Numbered from the stretch's first letter, positions 1 through 10,075 are shown. The stretch is DNA of 30,952 bases from Selaginella moellendorffii (GCF_000143415.4 NW_003314301.1:926202-957153); one strand, 5' to 3'. Numbers and translations are program-made. Notes: a model not told the origin generated them from the sequence alone.

Positions 1-1340
1 AAGTGCTAACAGATCACCAATGAGCGATAGAAAATGCTACAACCCTTTCCAACACCACAATGGGCGAAGTCAAGGAACTAAGGAACCAACTTAAGCTTAG
101 CATAATGGACCACCATTAAGAATCCAGTCAAAGCTACTACAATGCTACTTCATGCAAGTAGACTTAGCTTCACCATCAACAACTTTGGGGTTGATCATCG
201 TTTAACCAAGCAACTTCGTAAACACATTGCTCATTATCACATGGATATGATATAGAAATCACAATGACTTGATCATCAATTGAGCAACACCACAAGCAAT
301 GCCAATGTTATTACTTCAAAGGTTTATGTGAGTATCAAGTGCTAACTCAATTCGACAAAATGCAACATAAATGCCACACTCCACCGATAGAGACTTACAA
401 CACCCAACATCACTAACTTTTGTTCACTACATGGACAAGCTTATGCCACTCTCTTTCCGACCAAACTCAAAACTTAATCTAACACCAAGCTACTCAAGGA
501 GCAATAGCAAGGTTCCTCAGAAAAGAATTGAGCATTGCAACCCAAGTCTTTCAATAGCAAGCCTAGACAAAATGGTTTAGCGCTTCACCGCTATCCATCC
601 CATAACTCACCATTTGTAAGACCATCATCTCCAAGATGCATCAAGGTAGGGACTCTTGATTGCATGATGTGAACACGAGCAATGAGTCACCCCTCGTTGC
701 AAACCATCTCTCCAAAAGAGAAGATGATTTACGTGTTTGATCCTTCGTCCCCGACGACTCTCTTTTCGGTCTCATCTTTGACTACACTTCAAGCTTGCGT
801 TCGCACTGCCTTCAGTCCAATCCAAGAAAAGTTTATAAGAGAGCACGGCAATGATTACTTGAACCAATAGATTAATCCCTACAGTCTTGATTGATCCACT
901 TGTAATCATGCCTAGGAAGGATCTACTAGTGCCGTGCTAAATAGCTACGGACCAGCCTATTTGCCACTCATAGCAAACTCAGGGAAGGTTTGCTCTTACC
1001 CACGGTACATGGAACAACTCATGGAACCACTAGAACAACTCATGGAACCACTGAGAGGCTAACATTAATCCTGCCAACTCAAAGTGTAACCTTAAGTTGC
1101 TAATGTGCCTCATTCACGAGCCCAAGCGTAAACTCGTGTAACCGGAACAACTCAATCCCTTTTGTGAGCCCAAGCTCAAGCTCACAGAATATGGTACAAA
1201 AGGTAACCAAAACCATACCCAAGGAACGAATGTGAACCCTTTGCACCAAACGTGTACCCACTCGGATCATCGTTTTCATCTCTGCGTATGCAACGAGACT
1301 AGTTGCCCAATCTCATTGAATAGTACTCGCTGAGACTCAT
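1..1340 (-). mobile_element. Internal leader region of a minus-strand LTR retrotransposon
   Basis: This stretch lies immediately downstream, on the minus strand, of the LTR and primer-binding site at 1341-2503, so it should be the start of that element's internal region. It continues off the left edge. I find no convincing gag or pol reading frame on either strand. The element may therefore have a long non-coding leader or be a non-autonomous (LARD-like) derivative. The short open frames at 371-580 and 682-870 show no recognisable domain. The assignment rests on position, not on coding content. Confidence 0.5.
1012..1053. repeat. Two tandem copies of a 21-bp unit
   Basis: The unit GAACAACTCATGGAACCACT plus one base occurs twice head to tail, in the leader of the retrotransposon. 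It is a minor local duplication with no evident function. Confidence 0.7.
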
Positions 1341-1352
1341 CCTCTGATACCA
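1341..1352 (-). other. Primer-binding site matching initiator tRNA-Met
   Basis: On the minus strand the sequence reads TGGTATCAGAGG, two bases after the LTR end ...GCGCTACA. TGGTATCAGAGC is the usual plant retrotransposon primer-binding site, complementary to the 3' end of initiator tRNA-Met; only the last base differs. This fixes the strand of the element and marks 1355-2503 as its 5' LTR. Confidence 0.8.
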
Positions 1353-1354
1353 AA

Positions 1355-2503
1355 TGTAGCGCACGTGGTTTTGACCTTTTATCCTATGGTGATTTACCAT
1401 AGGATAACACCACGAAGCGGAACCTAAACCCTCTTTGTGCCACGTGACAGATGCCACATGTCACATGCCACGTGTCCATGCCACGTGTCCATAGGAACCC
1501 GAGGTTCAGGGCCTTGGGCCACTGAACGAAGGAACGGTGCCAAACTCCCAAGCATGAAGCCAAGGAGTGACGGAACCGAACCACGGAGCAACTCCCGAGC
1601 ATAAAGCCCAAGGAGCGAAGGGACAGAAGCCCGGAGCGACTTGGAACAGTCCTGGAGCAACCAGCATCCCAATGCCAGGACTAGCACACAAAACGGAGCC
1701 AAACAGAGTCTGGCGCTATTTCGGCATACCGGTGGCCTAACGTGAGGATATGGGTACTCCACCAACTAGCATGGAATGGAACTTGGGCTTAGACCCAAGC
1801 CGGACGCAGAACAAGGACAGGCACGCAAGCGGGAGCTAGACTATGCCTCAGGTTGGTCGGCCATGCCCGACCTACCCACTATCCCTACTATACATTTGGA
1901 ACCCCCCACAGCCCCCCCCCCCCTTGAGGAACACACGCTTTGGGCTTTCACCCCAAGCCTCCCTTAGTATCAGGAGTTAGTCTCTGGGACAAGCTCGAAA
2001 CTTACTAAATATGGAATGTCCTTAGATTGCGAATTTGGACACGGGACGAACACCATTGTGTTCAGGAAGATCTCTACATTCCGTAGATATGCTAAATGAG
2101 CAAATCTGGACACTTTCCATAAATAGCATTTGGGACCGAAATGAGACTAACACAAAGGGCATGATAGCGAGGGTGTTTTGCAGACACGGTAAGCTATCAT
2201 GTAGCGATATTGAGGGACCAATCTCAATACGCGAGGGTTCTTGTCAAGCCAGTGCAAGACAGAGCAAAAGAGAACTAACAAGCCGGGCCAAGTATGCTCA
2301 GCTCAATAGACACTTAGGAATTCCTTCCTTATGCTCATCCGGCCAAGTACAGATGCAAAGTCCAGTTTACTAACACTTGAACAAGAGGGGCTAATAAAGG
2401 GAACCAGCAATACCGACCTCCTGCCATCGTGGCAGTAAGGTAAGAGTGTCCGTAAGGACTAGTCGACAGGTAACTTTCGATACCCGAAGTCACATGCGCG
2501 ACA
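1355..2503 (-). mobile_element. 5' LTR of a retrotransposon (family copy 1)
   Basis: On the minus strand this 1149-bp block begins TGTCGCG at 2503 and ends CGCTACA at 1355, the short imperfect inverted termini expected of an LTR. A primer-binding site follows directly. The block aligns along most of its length with the plus-strand copy at 8456-9570 and, in its 3' part, with the decayed copy at 17535-17936. Near the 3' end is a perfect 11-bp hairpin (1380-1390 with 1396-1406, 5-nt loop). An array of CACGTG G-boxes lies at 1441, 1469 and 1482, with a decayed CACATG at 1455 and another CACGTG at 1362. Shadow ORFs on both strands inside it are not genes. Confidence 0.8.
1438..1490 (-). promoter_or_regulatory. 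Tandem G-box/ABRE-like array in the LTR
   Basis: On the minus strand the decamer ACACGTGGCA occurs exactly at 1466-1475 and 1479-1488. Near copies lie at about 1438-1447 (with an intact CACGTG) and about 1452-1461 (decayed to CACATG). The repeats are about 13 bp apart. ACACGTGGC matches the G-box type of abscisic-acid-responsive element bound by plant bZIP factors. Copy 2 keeps two CACGTG cores (9545 and 9559). Function in the element is inferred only from the motif match. Confidence 0.55.
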
Positions 2504-2692
2504 CTACTATACATTTGGAACCCCCCATATCCCCTAGCCCCCCTTCCCTTGAGGAACACATGCTTTGGGCTTTCACCCCTATCTTTGAACCCCACGAATC
2601 GTTTCTCAAGTTGTTCTCTTTAGTTACTTACAGAAACTTACTAAATATAAAATATCCTTAGATTGTGAATTTGGACATGGGACGAACACCAT
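2504..2692 (-). mobile_element. Older LTR fragment of the same family, interrupted by copy 1
   Basis: On the minus strand this segment matches the middle of the LTR: compare 1876-2065 with 2505-2692, including CATTTGGAACCCCCC and TTGAGGAACACA on the plus strand. It ends exactly where the newer LTR begins with TGTCGCG at 2503. This indicates that copy 1 inserted into a pre-existing family member. The fragment carries more substitutions than the copy 1/copy 2 comparison shows, consistent with greater age. Confidence 0.65.
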
Positions 2693-2859
2693 GGTTTAAG
2701 AGGCATTAGAAGGCTCTTATCCAGCCACATACCAAATATATGTGGATCTTCTCCTTGCTTTATTCTGCAGCACACTCACAAAAGGTGGCAATCTTCCTTG
2801 GGTACTACTAGTAGCAACCAACTCCTTGGCATCTTTATTTAAGGACTAGGCTTCTTGGG

Positions 2860-3080
2860 AGTTCACAGCCCTCTCTGCAATAGCCAATGAGATTTTAGCC
2901 AAGCTTGGAGCTAGGGATAATGTGAAAACAACAAGTGGTGATTTGCCAAATGCAAGTGACAACATTGTTGGTGTTCTAGTCATGATTTTCAAAGATCAAG
3001 AGACATCAGCCTCCACACTCATGAACAATCTCCTTCAACCACACAACTCAAACAACTTGGATCACATAATTCCCAACTAA
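2860..3080 (+). other. Unrecognised open stretch without a start codon
   Basis: A 73-codon open frame runs from an upstream in-frame stop to TAA at 3078-3080. Its composition is normal for protein (ALSAIANEILAKLGARDNV near the start, DNIVGVLVMIFKDQETSAS in the middle). It has no usable ATG and no recognised domain. It may be the remnant of an exon or of a transposon protein. I cannot name it. Confidence 0.2.
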
Positions 3081-5030
3081 TGGTGTTTACCCCTATTGAG
3101 AAGATCTTGAATTTCTAGAGCCCTTTATTTGAACCTCATATCCACCATGTTGTATGTTCTTATCTACTAACTTTGCCTTTCCAGGACACACTCATAGATT
3201 TATGTACTTTATCATGGATCCCTACAAGATCAATAAACAACACTCTTGTGACCACTCAATTCACTATCACAACTCCAATTTGTTTTCCTCACTAGCAAGG
3301 AGCCTCACTCAAGGATCTATGCCACTCACATCACCCATTTGGATATGGCATATGCTAGCTATGGAGCAATAGTGAGTGCTCCAACCTCTTTTCTTAACTT
3401 TGGCCACACTTAAAAGCTTTTGCATAACTTCCTTGCCACTGAAATGAGTCTTCTTTAGTTGGCAATAGCTTTATATCATCCTAGAGTCACCACTCCAATA
3501 CTTCAATATGGCATCACACAATCACATGCCTTTGGGTTTCTTCATGTTTCAGCTCTGATTCTCTACATGGTGTCCTCAAGCATGGAGCCTTCCCAAACAC
3601 CCTACATATCACAGAGATCCAGCATAACTATAGCCATAAATTATATACAATTTCATAGTAGCTTTCTCAAGTACGTAAACAACTAAAGAAAACAACTCAA
3701 GATATAATTCAAAAAAGTTCAAATATAAAGAGAAATAGCCTATCCCTTAAAAGATTTTCCAATCTTAAGATATTTAGGGTTAAGCCCAAGAAGTTCAAAT
3801 TCAAGAGTTTGTAATTTGCCCATCGGACTTCTACAAGCACTTCAGATGACTTTCTCCTCTTTAGCAACATCAACATTCCCCATTTAGGAACAATCAGCAC
3901 AACCCAACATTATGCTCTAAGTTCTCATACCAATGTCTTTTGCAACTTCAGATTCTCTTGACATCACAAGCTTTAGACCATCTTGCTTGACTTTAACTTG
4001 ATTGTCCATGGAATCCAAAGCTTTCTCTAGGATTCCTTTTGCCCTTTAGATGCGAGCTTCTTCACAACAACACTCAAGAAAAACTCAAGTCACCACCTTC
4101 TTTACTAGTGCTCCTTTCTTTTCTTCTTTGTTTTCAGTTGCTTTTCATGTTCTTCTAGGTAATTTTCTCTTGCAAACACAATCTCAAGCTTGGATTCCAG
4201 CCTTGGATGCCCTTAACTCCTCTTTTCTAGGAGCTCATTTATTTCTTGGCTATTTCCCCTTTATTTCCAAGTTCTTGTCTTTATCACTTTTAACAACACA
4301 TCCTCCAATTTTATTTCCATCCACTTACATTTACAAAATATCACTCTATTCACTCTCAAAATCATCATCACAAATATCTGATCTCTATTTTTATCAATAC
4401 AATGCAGATATAATCAAGCTTTTTGAATGTCAGAAAAAAAAGATATAACTTGAACCATCACAGCATGAGACTTATGGCAAATCTAAAGACATTCCAACTT
4501 TTTTTTTAGTCAATTGGGCTTGCATAGAAAAGGCATCTAGACATTCATTAGTGGAGTAGACAACTCCCCTGCCACTGATTCCTCATCACCTGGTCGTGAT
4601 GTTTGTTATGCAATTAGGGTCAAGTAGAGGATGTCTTCCATGTTGCCAAGCTTTTGTCTTGCTGTGAGATTAATTCCCCTGGCTTAGCAAAGTTATATCT
4701 CTCCTTGTGACTCTGGCCACTAGTACTGCAAAACACCTTGCAAACTAGAGATTAGAGTGCAGAAGGCGACTTGCTGATCTTGCTCAAAAGAGACCCAGCT
4801 CACCACGATCCAAACTCTCATCATCAGATTATAGAAAAAATATTCCACTTCCACCAAAGTATAACCTCTTAAGAGCGTCCTGCCAAGTTGCCCTGGAGCT
4901 GCTCACATCAGTGAAATCTCTCATTCCAGCTCTGGAGCTCTATGTAGCATCCTGCGACATGATCGGCTAGCTAGTGGGATCAATCCGTGGCTGACAATCT
5001 CCGCGATGTTAAGGAGCCGATTGAGCGAGG
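3081..5030. other. Gene-poor interval
   Basis: No gene was recognised. Short open frames (for example plus 3459-3686 and plus 4050-4448) are low in complexity or hydrophobic and match nothing known to me. The part at about 3685-3850 resembles sequences at 10598-10800 and 11014-11165, sharing motifs such as AACTCAAGATA and AAGTTCAAATATAAA, so it is a dispersed repeat. From about 4560 the base composition becomes more mixed, and the upstream region of the gene at 5031 lies here. Confidence 0.5.
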
Positions 5031-5841
5031 ATGAACCTTGTTCCGCTTGAGTCTATCTCAAGCAGTGAGGCAAAGTAAGAACCGATTTTGTTTTATTTCT
5101 TTCTTCCGGCTTTTTTTCTTGATTTTGATCTTGGGGGCTCTCTCGTTTGATCTTGTACCTCATTGTAGGTGCTATGCGATTCTCACTTCGTTACACATGT
5201 TCGAGAGCTCCGAAATCGGAAAAGCTCTTCTGTATGATCCAAAGATCTCGTCCAAGGCGGCCATCCGGCAGAAGCATCGTTCCTCGAGTCCATGCGGCTC
5301 ATGTTCCCCAACAAGCAAAAGCTTCGTGCACAAGCAGCGGCAGAAGAGTGTCCGTGATACTTTATACAAGAAAAAGAGAGGCTTGGTAGACGACAAAGGC
5401 GTGCTTGATGGCATCGCCAACGGTGGGAGCCATATCAACCTTGGAGAAGACGACTTGGACATCCTAGTTGATCTGGACGATCATGCTTTCTCTCAGATGG
5501 TCGATCTTCTTGCTACAGGAGGGATTGAAGCTGTCATTGGAGCTTTCCCTGTGAATCTGAGCTGGAACCGCAGCAGGATACCAAGGACGAAGTCTCGCTT
5601 GAGAGTTTACCCCCGTGATTCATCTCAAACTAAGCTTGACAAACCAAATGGAGCTGCCGAAAATGACGTGAGTGAAGATGCCAAGAAAGAGCTTCGTTCA
5701 AGACCAGAAATGATCAAGAGTAAAGAGACAGCACCTATTGAGAAAAACTATCATATTGAAGATGGAAGGGAATGCATGACGTCCGGGCCAGGGTACACTT
5801 TGCCTGCGAGTACCTGTCGGGTTTCGCCGTATTTGTTTTGA
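5031..5841 (+). CDS. Unrecognised two-exon protein-coding gene
   Basis: Proposed exons are 5031-5074 and 5169-5841, with a 94-nt intron starting GTAAGA and ending after a T-rich tract in CATTGTAG. The ATG at 5031 opens exon 1 (MNLVPLESISSSEA). The split codon AA|G joins it in phase to CYAILTSLHMFESSEIGKAL, giving about 238 residues. The alternative, reading through the intron, would need a TTG start and creates a spurious hydrophobic segment, so I prefer the spliced model. The product is hydrophilic, with a Lys/Arg/Ser-rich region (about 45-90), then an acidic Asp/Leu-rich patch (LGEDDLDILVDLDDHAF), then a basic segment (SRIPRTKSRLRVYPRD). I recognise no family. The 3' end is uncertain: after about 5765 another frame stays open (FVLKQRRKDLEKRTKK), so a further intron or a frameshift is possible. 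It converges on the minus-strand gene at 5735-6361. Confidence 0.5.
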
Positions 5842-6361
5842 AGCAAAGGCGCAAGGATTTGGAGAAAAGGACCAAGAAAACTTTATTTGAATTCTTTAAT
5901 TTCCACTTATCAAGCAACACTCCCATCAATAGTGAAGTGAGCCTCTTCACCATTAAAAGACCAATCCCATCGTCCTGCCTTTTGTGGACAGGCGTTTCGC
6001 CCACATGTGGCTTGCATGCATTGGCTAATGATATTATTACATCCAGTCTATTAAGATTCAAAATTACCATGTAATTAGTAAGTATTAGTTTGAAGCTTGC
6101 CTCGCTTACCGTACAATATTTTGCCTTGGAATTGCCTGTGAAAGTTAGAGTGACACTTCTTCTCCTTCCAGATGAATCAAACCCAAAAATATATGTTTTC
6201 CCATTGTTGGCTATATCAGCACCACAAAAAGTATTGGCAGCTTGTTGGTAATTAGACACTGTAAGCCCTGCTGGCATGGAACCTCCATAACAATCAGCAC
6301 TATAAATTACACCAAAGTACAAAAGGTTAAGAAACATAAGTGCAATAATTACTCTATCCAT
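5735..6361 (-). CDS. Small secreted protein, family not recognised
   Basis: The ATG at 6361 opens a frame beginning MDRVIIALMFLNLLYFGVIYSA, a convincing signal peptide with likely cleavage before DCYGG. The following ~70 residues look like a compact extracellular domain with Cys at DCYGG, NTFCGAD and KYCTVSE and strand-like stretches (KTYIFGFDSSGRRRSVTLTF). The general pattern recalls small secreted defence or effector proteins, but I cannot assign a family. Beyond SFKLIL (about 6085) the sequence looks less protein-like. The frame stays open to 5735, crossing the end of the plus-strand gene. The true 3' end may be earlier; a possible short intron starts GTAATT near 6072. An upstream in-frame extension to 6424 lacks an ATG and was not used. 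Tandem repeats lie just upstream. Confidence 0.45.
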   Translation of the reverse strand: MDRVIIALMFLNLLYFGVIYSADCYGGSMPAGLTVSNYQQAANTFCGADIANNGKTYIFGFDSSGRRRSVTLTFTGNSKAKYCTVSEASFKLILTNYMVILNLNRLDVIISLANACKPHVGETPVHKRQDDGIGLLMVKRLTSLLMGVLLDKWKLKNSNKVFLVLFSKSLRLCFKTNTAKPDRYSQAKCTLARTSCIPFHLQYDSFSQ

Positions 6362-6418
6362 TGTGATTGAAAAGATGTATTGCAATGTCAGGTTTTCTAG
6401 GCAGTTCTTTAATAGTTG

Positions 6419-6650
6419 ATTCAAATGTGTTCTATTAGAACACGCAAGTATTTGATATGATATGTGATAAGATCAATGACTTTTACTACTAATCCTACCC
6501 CATTAGTTGATTGAATGTTTTCTATTAGGACACGCAAGTATTTGATAAGATTCATGATAAGATCAATGACTTTTACTTCTAATCCTAAGGACACCCAAGT
6601 ATTTGATAAGATATGTTTATGATAAAATTTTATTTCTATCACTTTATTCA
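6419..6650. repeat. Two-and-a-half-copy ~90-bp tandem repeat upstream of the secreted-protein gene
   Basis: The segment ACACGCAAGTATTTGATA recurs at 6440 and 6530 (period 90), followed in both copies by GATCAATGACTTTTAC. A third, shorter copy (ACACCCAAGTATTTGATAAG) begins at 6591. The array starts about 60 bp upstream of the ATG at 6361 on the minus strand and so sits in that gene's probable promoter or 5' UTR. It also creates a repetitive minus-strand shadow ORF. Confidence 0.75.
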
Positions 6651-8455
6651 ATTAATAGTTTATTTAAATGCCCATTATTAAAATAAATCAAATTTAGGAT
6701 TTTAATATAAATTTTCTAGGTTATATTTAGTGTAATATAGAGCCCAGAAATATTCAAAGCAATATTTCATGACAGTTTTAGACTGTAACCAAAGATAGCA
6801 GTATATAGAAGATCCACAGCATCTATAGTCTTAGGTGAGGCTTGGGGTCAAGTTGTACTGAGTCTTGTGGTGAGTGTCTAATGGAGTTAGCAAAGATCCA
6901 ACAGGACATTTATTCAAAACTTGCACAAATAAAAAAAATCAAGAACAATTCATATGTTGAGGTAGCAATGGAAGACTTATTGTCATATCTCGTTTAGCCA
7001 AAAATCAAGGGTGTCTCTTGTGCAAGAAGTGATACTCCTTCTGGAATGTCCAAGAGTGAATTTGCAAGCCCCTTATGTGTTTCTTACACAATTCTAACAG
7101 CCTGCTCTCACTTCAGTTTTGGCTTGTTATAAGCACAATACAAGTTTGGTCTACTAGTTTATACCTAGTGTGAGCTTTGTGTTAGTTTTATCCATGAGAA
7201 GGGATTTTGGTAGCTATGTAAATTAGTGGCAAAGGAGTAAATGAGTGAATGATAACTGACTTGGTCAGCCATTCATCTAATAGATTTGATCTTTTGTACC
7301 TTAGATAATATTATAAGAGTGTATGCCACTTTAGTATAGAAATTGCCTGGTAGTTTGGCAATCTAACTACCATATCATCATAAATTCCAAGAATATCTAT
7401 TAAATTTAATTTTTAAGGTTTGTAAATATGTATGTATGTGTGTGTCTATATATATATATATAACTTATGTGTGTCTATATATATATATATAATCGATCTA
7501 GGTAATATACTAATTATAGCACTATAGCATATTTAATCCATCCATTCTGCTATATAAGAAGGGGTCTACACCCCAATTAAGATATTTAATTCTCATATCC
7601 TAAACACTTACGTTGGTGGAAGTAAGGGGCATTGCAATTTATCGCTGAAGGGCAAAATTTTTACTGTAGTGTTTAGGATTATGCTTTTATTTTTATTCTT
7701 TTCTTTTTCTTTTAGATTTAGATTTGTATTAGCTTTTTGTAAGATCTAGAATTTTACCTATTGCTATGTTTAAATTTACTCTTTTTTTTAATCTTTATTA
7801 CATTCCCTTCTTCTATCATGCCATACTATCATTGATCAAGGAATATATCACTTAAAGCTATTACTCCATTGAATCAAGTCTTTGGTGCTATAGGGTGTGA
7901 TTATATTGGTGTTGCATTCATCTTTGATATATTGCTATCTCCAAGTTTTGTGAGATATAATTACATAGCTTTTCTTGTTCTTAGTGTTTTGCCATCTCTT
8001 GTTAATGTGGAGCGTGTTCATGATATTGATTAAAGAGTTGTGAATAATGCAATTCAATCCTTGAAGAATGTTTAAGGATCGAGTTTATAGGAAGATAATG
8101 TTTACGAGTTTGAATAGATTTTAAATTGTGATGGGGAGCTTAATTATTATGAAGATAGCTTTAAAGACAAATTAAAATTTTCATAAGGTAGGTATTAATC
8201 CTTCAATCTATCATTTGATCATCTCCTTTTACTTCTATTTGTTACAACCTTTTTTTATTTCTCGGTCTTTCTCAGTTTAAGCCATCTTCTCATGTTCTTA
8301 GTTTTTTGTTCCTTATTTCCAGTATCTTCTTCTCCTAGCATGTCAATCATTTATGACTTTTATGATTCTCATTCTCAATGTAGTGTTGAGTTGAGTGTTT
8401 TCTGTCCTCATACTAATTTAGATGTTAAGCATGTGCATAAAGTTAAGGATCTTGC
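6651..8455. other. AT-rich interval with repeats, no gene seen
   Basis: A 38-codon ATG-started frame at 6882 (MELAKIQQDIYSKLAQIKK...) is too short to support. At about 7423-7492 a TG/TA microsatellite occurs twice as GTGTGTCTATATATATATA. At about 7500-7690 is a dispersed repeat resembling 11195-11365. From about 7850 to 8450 a broken reading frame (LNQVFGAIGCDYIGVAFIF, later DVKHVHKVKDLAVA) suggests a decayed transposon protein. It is interrupted by the LTR at 8456. Nothing here looks functional. Confidence 0.45.
7500..7690 (+). repeat. Dispersed repeat with TATA-like core (copy A)
   Basis: This aligns with 11195-11365: both hold CATCCATTCT, then ATATAAG, then GGGGT...CCC.AATTAAG, then TTC.CA.ATCCT in the same order and orientation. 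The TATATAAG core followed by a short conserved tract would suit the promoter part of an LTR or a small non-autonomous element. No flanking duplication was established. Confidence 0.45.
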
Positions 8456-9570
8456 TGTCGCGAATATGACTTCAGGTATCGAAAGTTACCTGTCGACCAG
8501 TCCTTACGGACACTCTTTCTTTACTGCCACGACGGCAGAAGGTCGGTATTGCTGAGGCCTGTTATTAGTCTCCACTTAAGCTAGTTGAGAAACTGGTTTT
8601 TGTGTGTGCACTTGACCAAATGAGCATAAAGACGAAATTTTTAAGTGCTATTAGTCAAGCATACTTGACTTGGTTAGAGAAACTCATCCGTTGACTTGCA
8701 CTTGCTAGTGTTGGGAACCCCCGCGATATTGAGATTGGTCCCTCAATATTCACTAAATAATAGCTTACCGTGTCTGCTAAACACCCTTGCTATTATGCCC
8801 TTTGTGTTAGTTTCATTCCGGTCCTAAATACTATTTATGGAAAGTGTCTAGATTTGCTTATTTGGCATATTTACAGAATGTAGAGATTGGCCTGAACACA
8901 ATGGTGTTCGTCCCATGTCCAAATTTACATTCTAGCACCATTCCATATTTAGTAAGTTTCGAACTTGTCCCAGAGACTAACTCTTGATACTAAGGGAAGC
9001 TCGGAGTGAAAGCCCAAAGTGTGTGTTCCTCAAGGGGGGGTGGCTGTGGGGGGTTCCAAATGTGTAGTAGAGATAGTGGGTAGGTTGGGCATGGCTAACC
9101 AACTCGAGGCATAGTCTAGCTTCTGATTGCGTATCTGTCCTTGTTCTGCGTCTAGCTTGGGTCTAACCCCAAGCTCCACACCATGCTAGCTGGTGGAGTA
9201 CCCATATCCTTGCGTTAAACCACTAATATGCCAAAAAAGTGCCAAACTCTGTTTAGCTCCGTTTTGTATGCTGGTTCTGGCATTGGGATGTTAGTTGCTC
9301 TAGGACTGTTCCAAGTCGCTCAGGACTTTTGTCCCTTTGCTCCTTAGGTTGTATGCTTGGGAGTTGCTCCGTGGTCTGGTTCCATCACTCTTTGGCTCCA
9401 AGCTTAGGGGTTTGGCACCATTCCTTTGTTTAGTGGCCCAAGGCCCTGAACCTTGGGTTAGTGTAGTGCATGTGGTTTTGACCCTTTATCCTATGGTGAT
9501 TTACCATAGGATAATACGAAATGGAACCTAAACCCTTCATGTGCCACGTGTTACATGCCACGTGTCTATA
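8456..9570 (+). mobile_element. LTR of the same retrotransposon family (copy 2), terminal part inverted
   Basis: The block begins TGTCGCG on the plus strand and is collinear with the reverse complement of 1500-2503 (for example TATCGAAAGTTACCTGTCGA, TATTTATGGAAAGTGTC, GGTGGAGTACCCATATCC). At 9461 the collinearity stops. The remaining segment, 9462-9570, matches the family's 3' end in the opposite orientation (TGTAGTGCATGTGGTTTTGACC is the reverse complement of the LTR terminus). No primer-binding site or internal region adjoins it, so it is probably a solo LTR. It divides an older broken reading frame. Confidence 0.75.
9462..9570 (-). repeat. Inverted LTR terminal segment containing a perfect hairpin
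   Basis: This carries the family's 3'-terminal segment flipped relative to the rest of copy 2. Its centre is a perfect 11-bp stem (9487-9497 with 9503-9513, loop GATTT). CACGTG motifs lie at 9545 and 9559. Confidence 0.65.
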
Positions 9571-10075
9571 AGATAGTGGTGTGGTGCTTTTTTTTTCATT
9601 AGCAAAGTCTTTAATCAATTATGCTATTTAGTATTCCCTTATTCCAAGGTTGACTCACTTTTGCAAGAGTTTCGACTTGAATATGTATCCCTGGTTATGA
9701 GTGCCATTGAGAGCTTTTGCTTTACTATTGCTACTAAGGAGTTTATGTATTCTCTTAAAAGTATGGACATTTTTATTGATTTCCCATGTCAAGTATTGAA
9801 TTGTGTGTTGAAAAAGTTGAGTATTGTGAATTTTTTGCTTATATGGTGGTGGTGAAAGTATTTTATGACAAAAAGTCTTTTGTTTTCTAAACATTGAGCA
9901 CATATCCTTCTTTTTCATTTCCCTATTTTTGCATTAACAACTGCTAAAAGTTCCTCATTTAATATTTATATATCCCTTTTTTTTCTTCTACAATATTTCT
10001 TTCTCAATTTTTCTTACTTTCTCTTTTTTGCCTTGACACTTTAAACTTTTTTTCTTTAGAAAAGGGGGTAGAGAG
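9571..10075. other. AT-rich interval, no gene seen
   Basis: A plus-strand open frame at about 9655-9855 (FRLEYVSLVMSAIESFCFT) could be the downstream half of the decayed reading frame seen before 8456. It is unrecognised. The remainder is T-rich. Confidence 0.35.

Noticed and set aside
1384-1765. Minus-strand ORFs inside LTR copy 1
   Set aside because: They lie within a non-coding LTR, are not preserved in copies 2 and 3, and show no domain.
4050-4448. Plus-strand 132-codon ORF beginning MRASSQQHSRK
   Set aside because: Ser/Phe/Leu-rich in T-rich DNA, with no motif, signal or splice context. It is probably chance.
5038-5168. Unspliced N-terminus of the 5.0 kb gene with a hydrophobic segment
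   Set aside because: It would need a TTG start, and the hydrophobic part is the T-rich intron ending in CATTGTAG.
6421-6651. Minus-strand 76-codon ORF with internal repeats
   Set aside because: The repeats are those of the DNA tandem array. The frame has no ATG in context and no domain.
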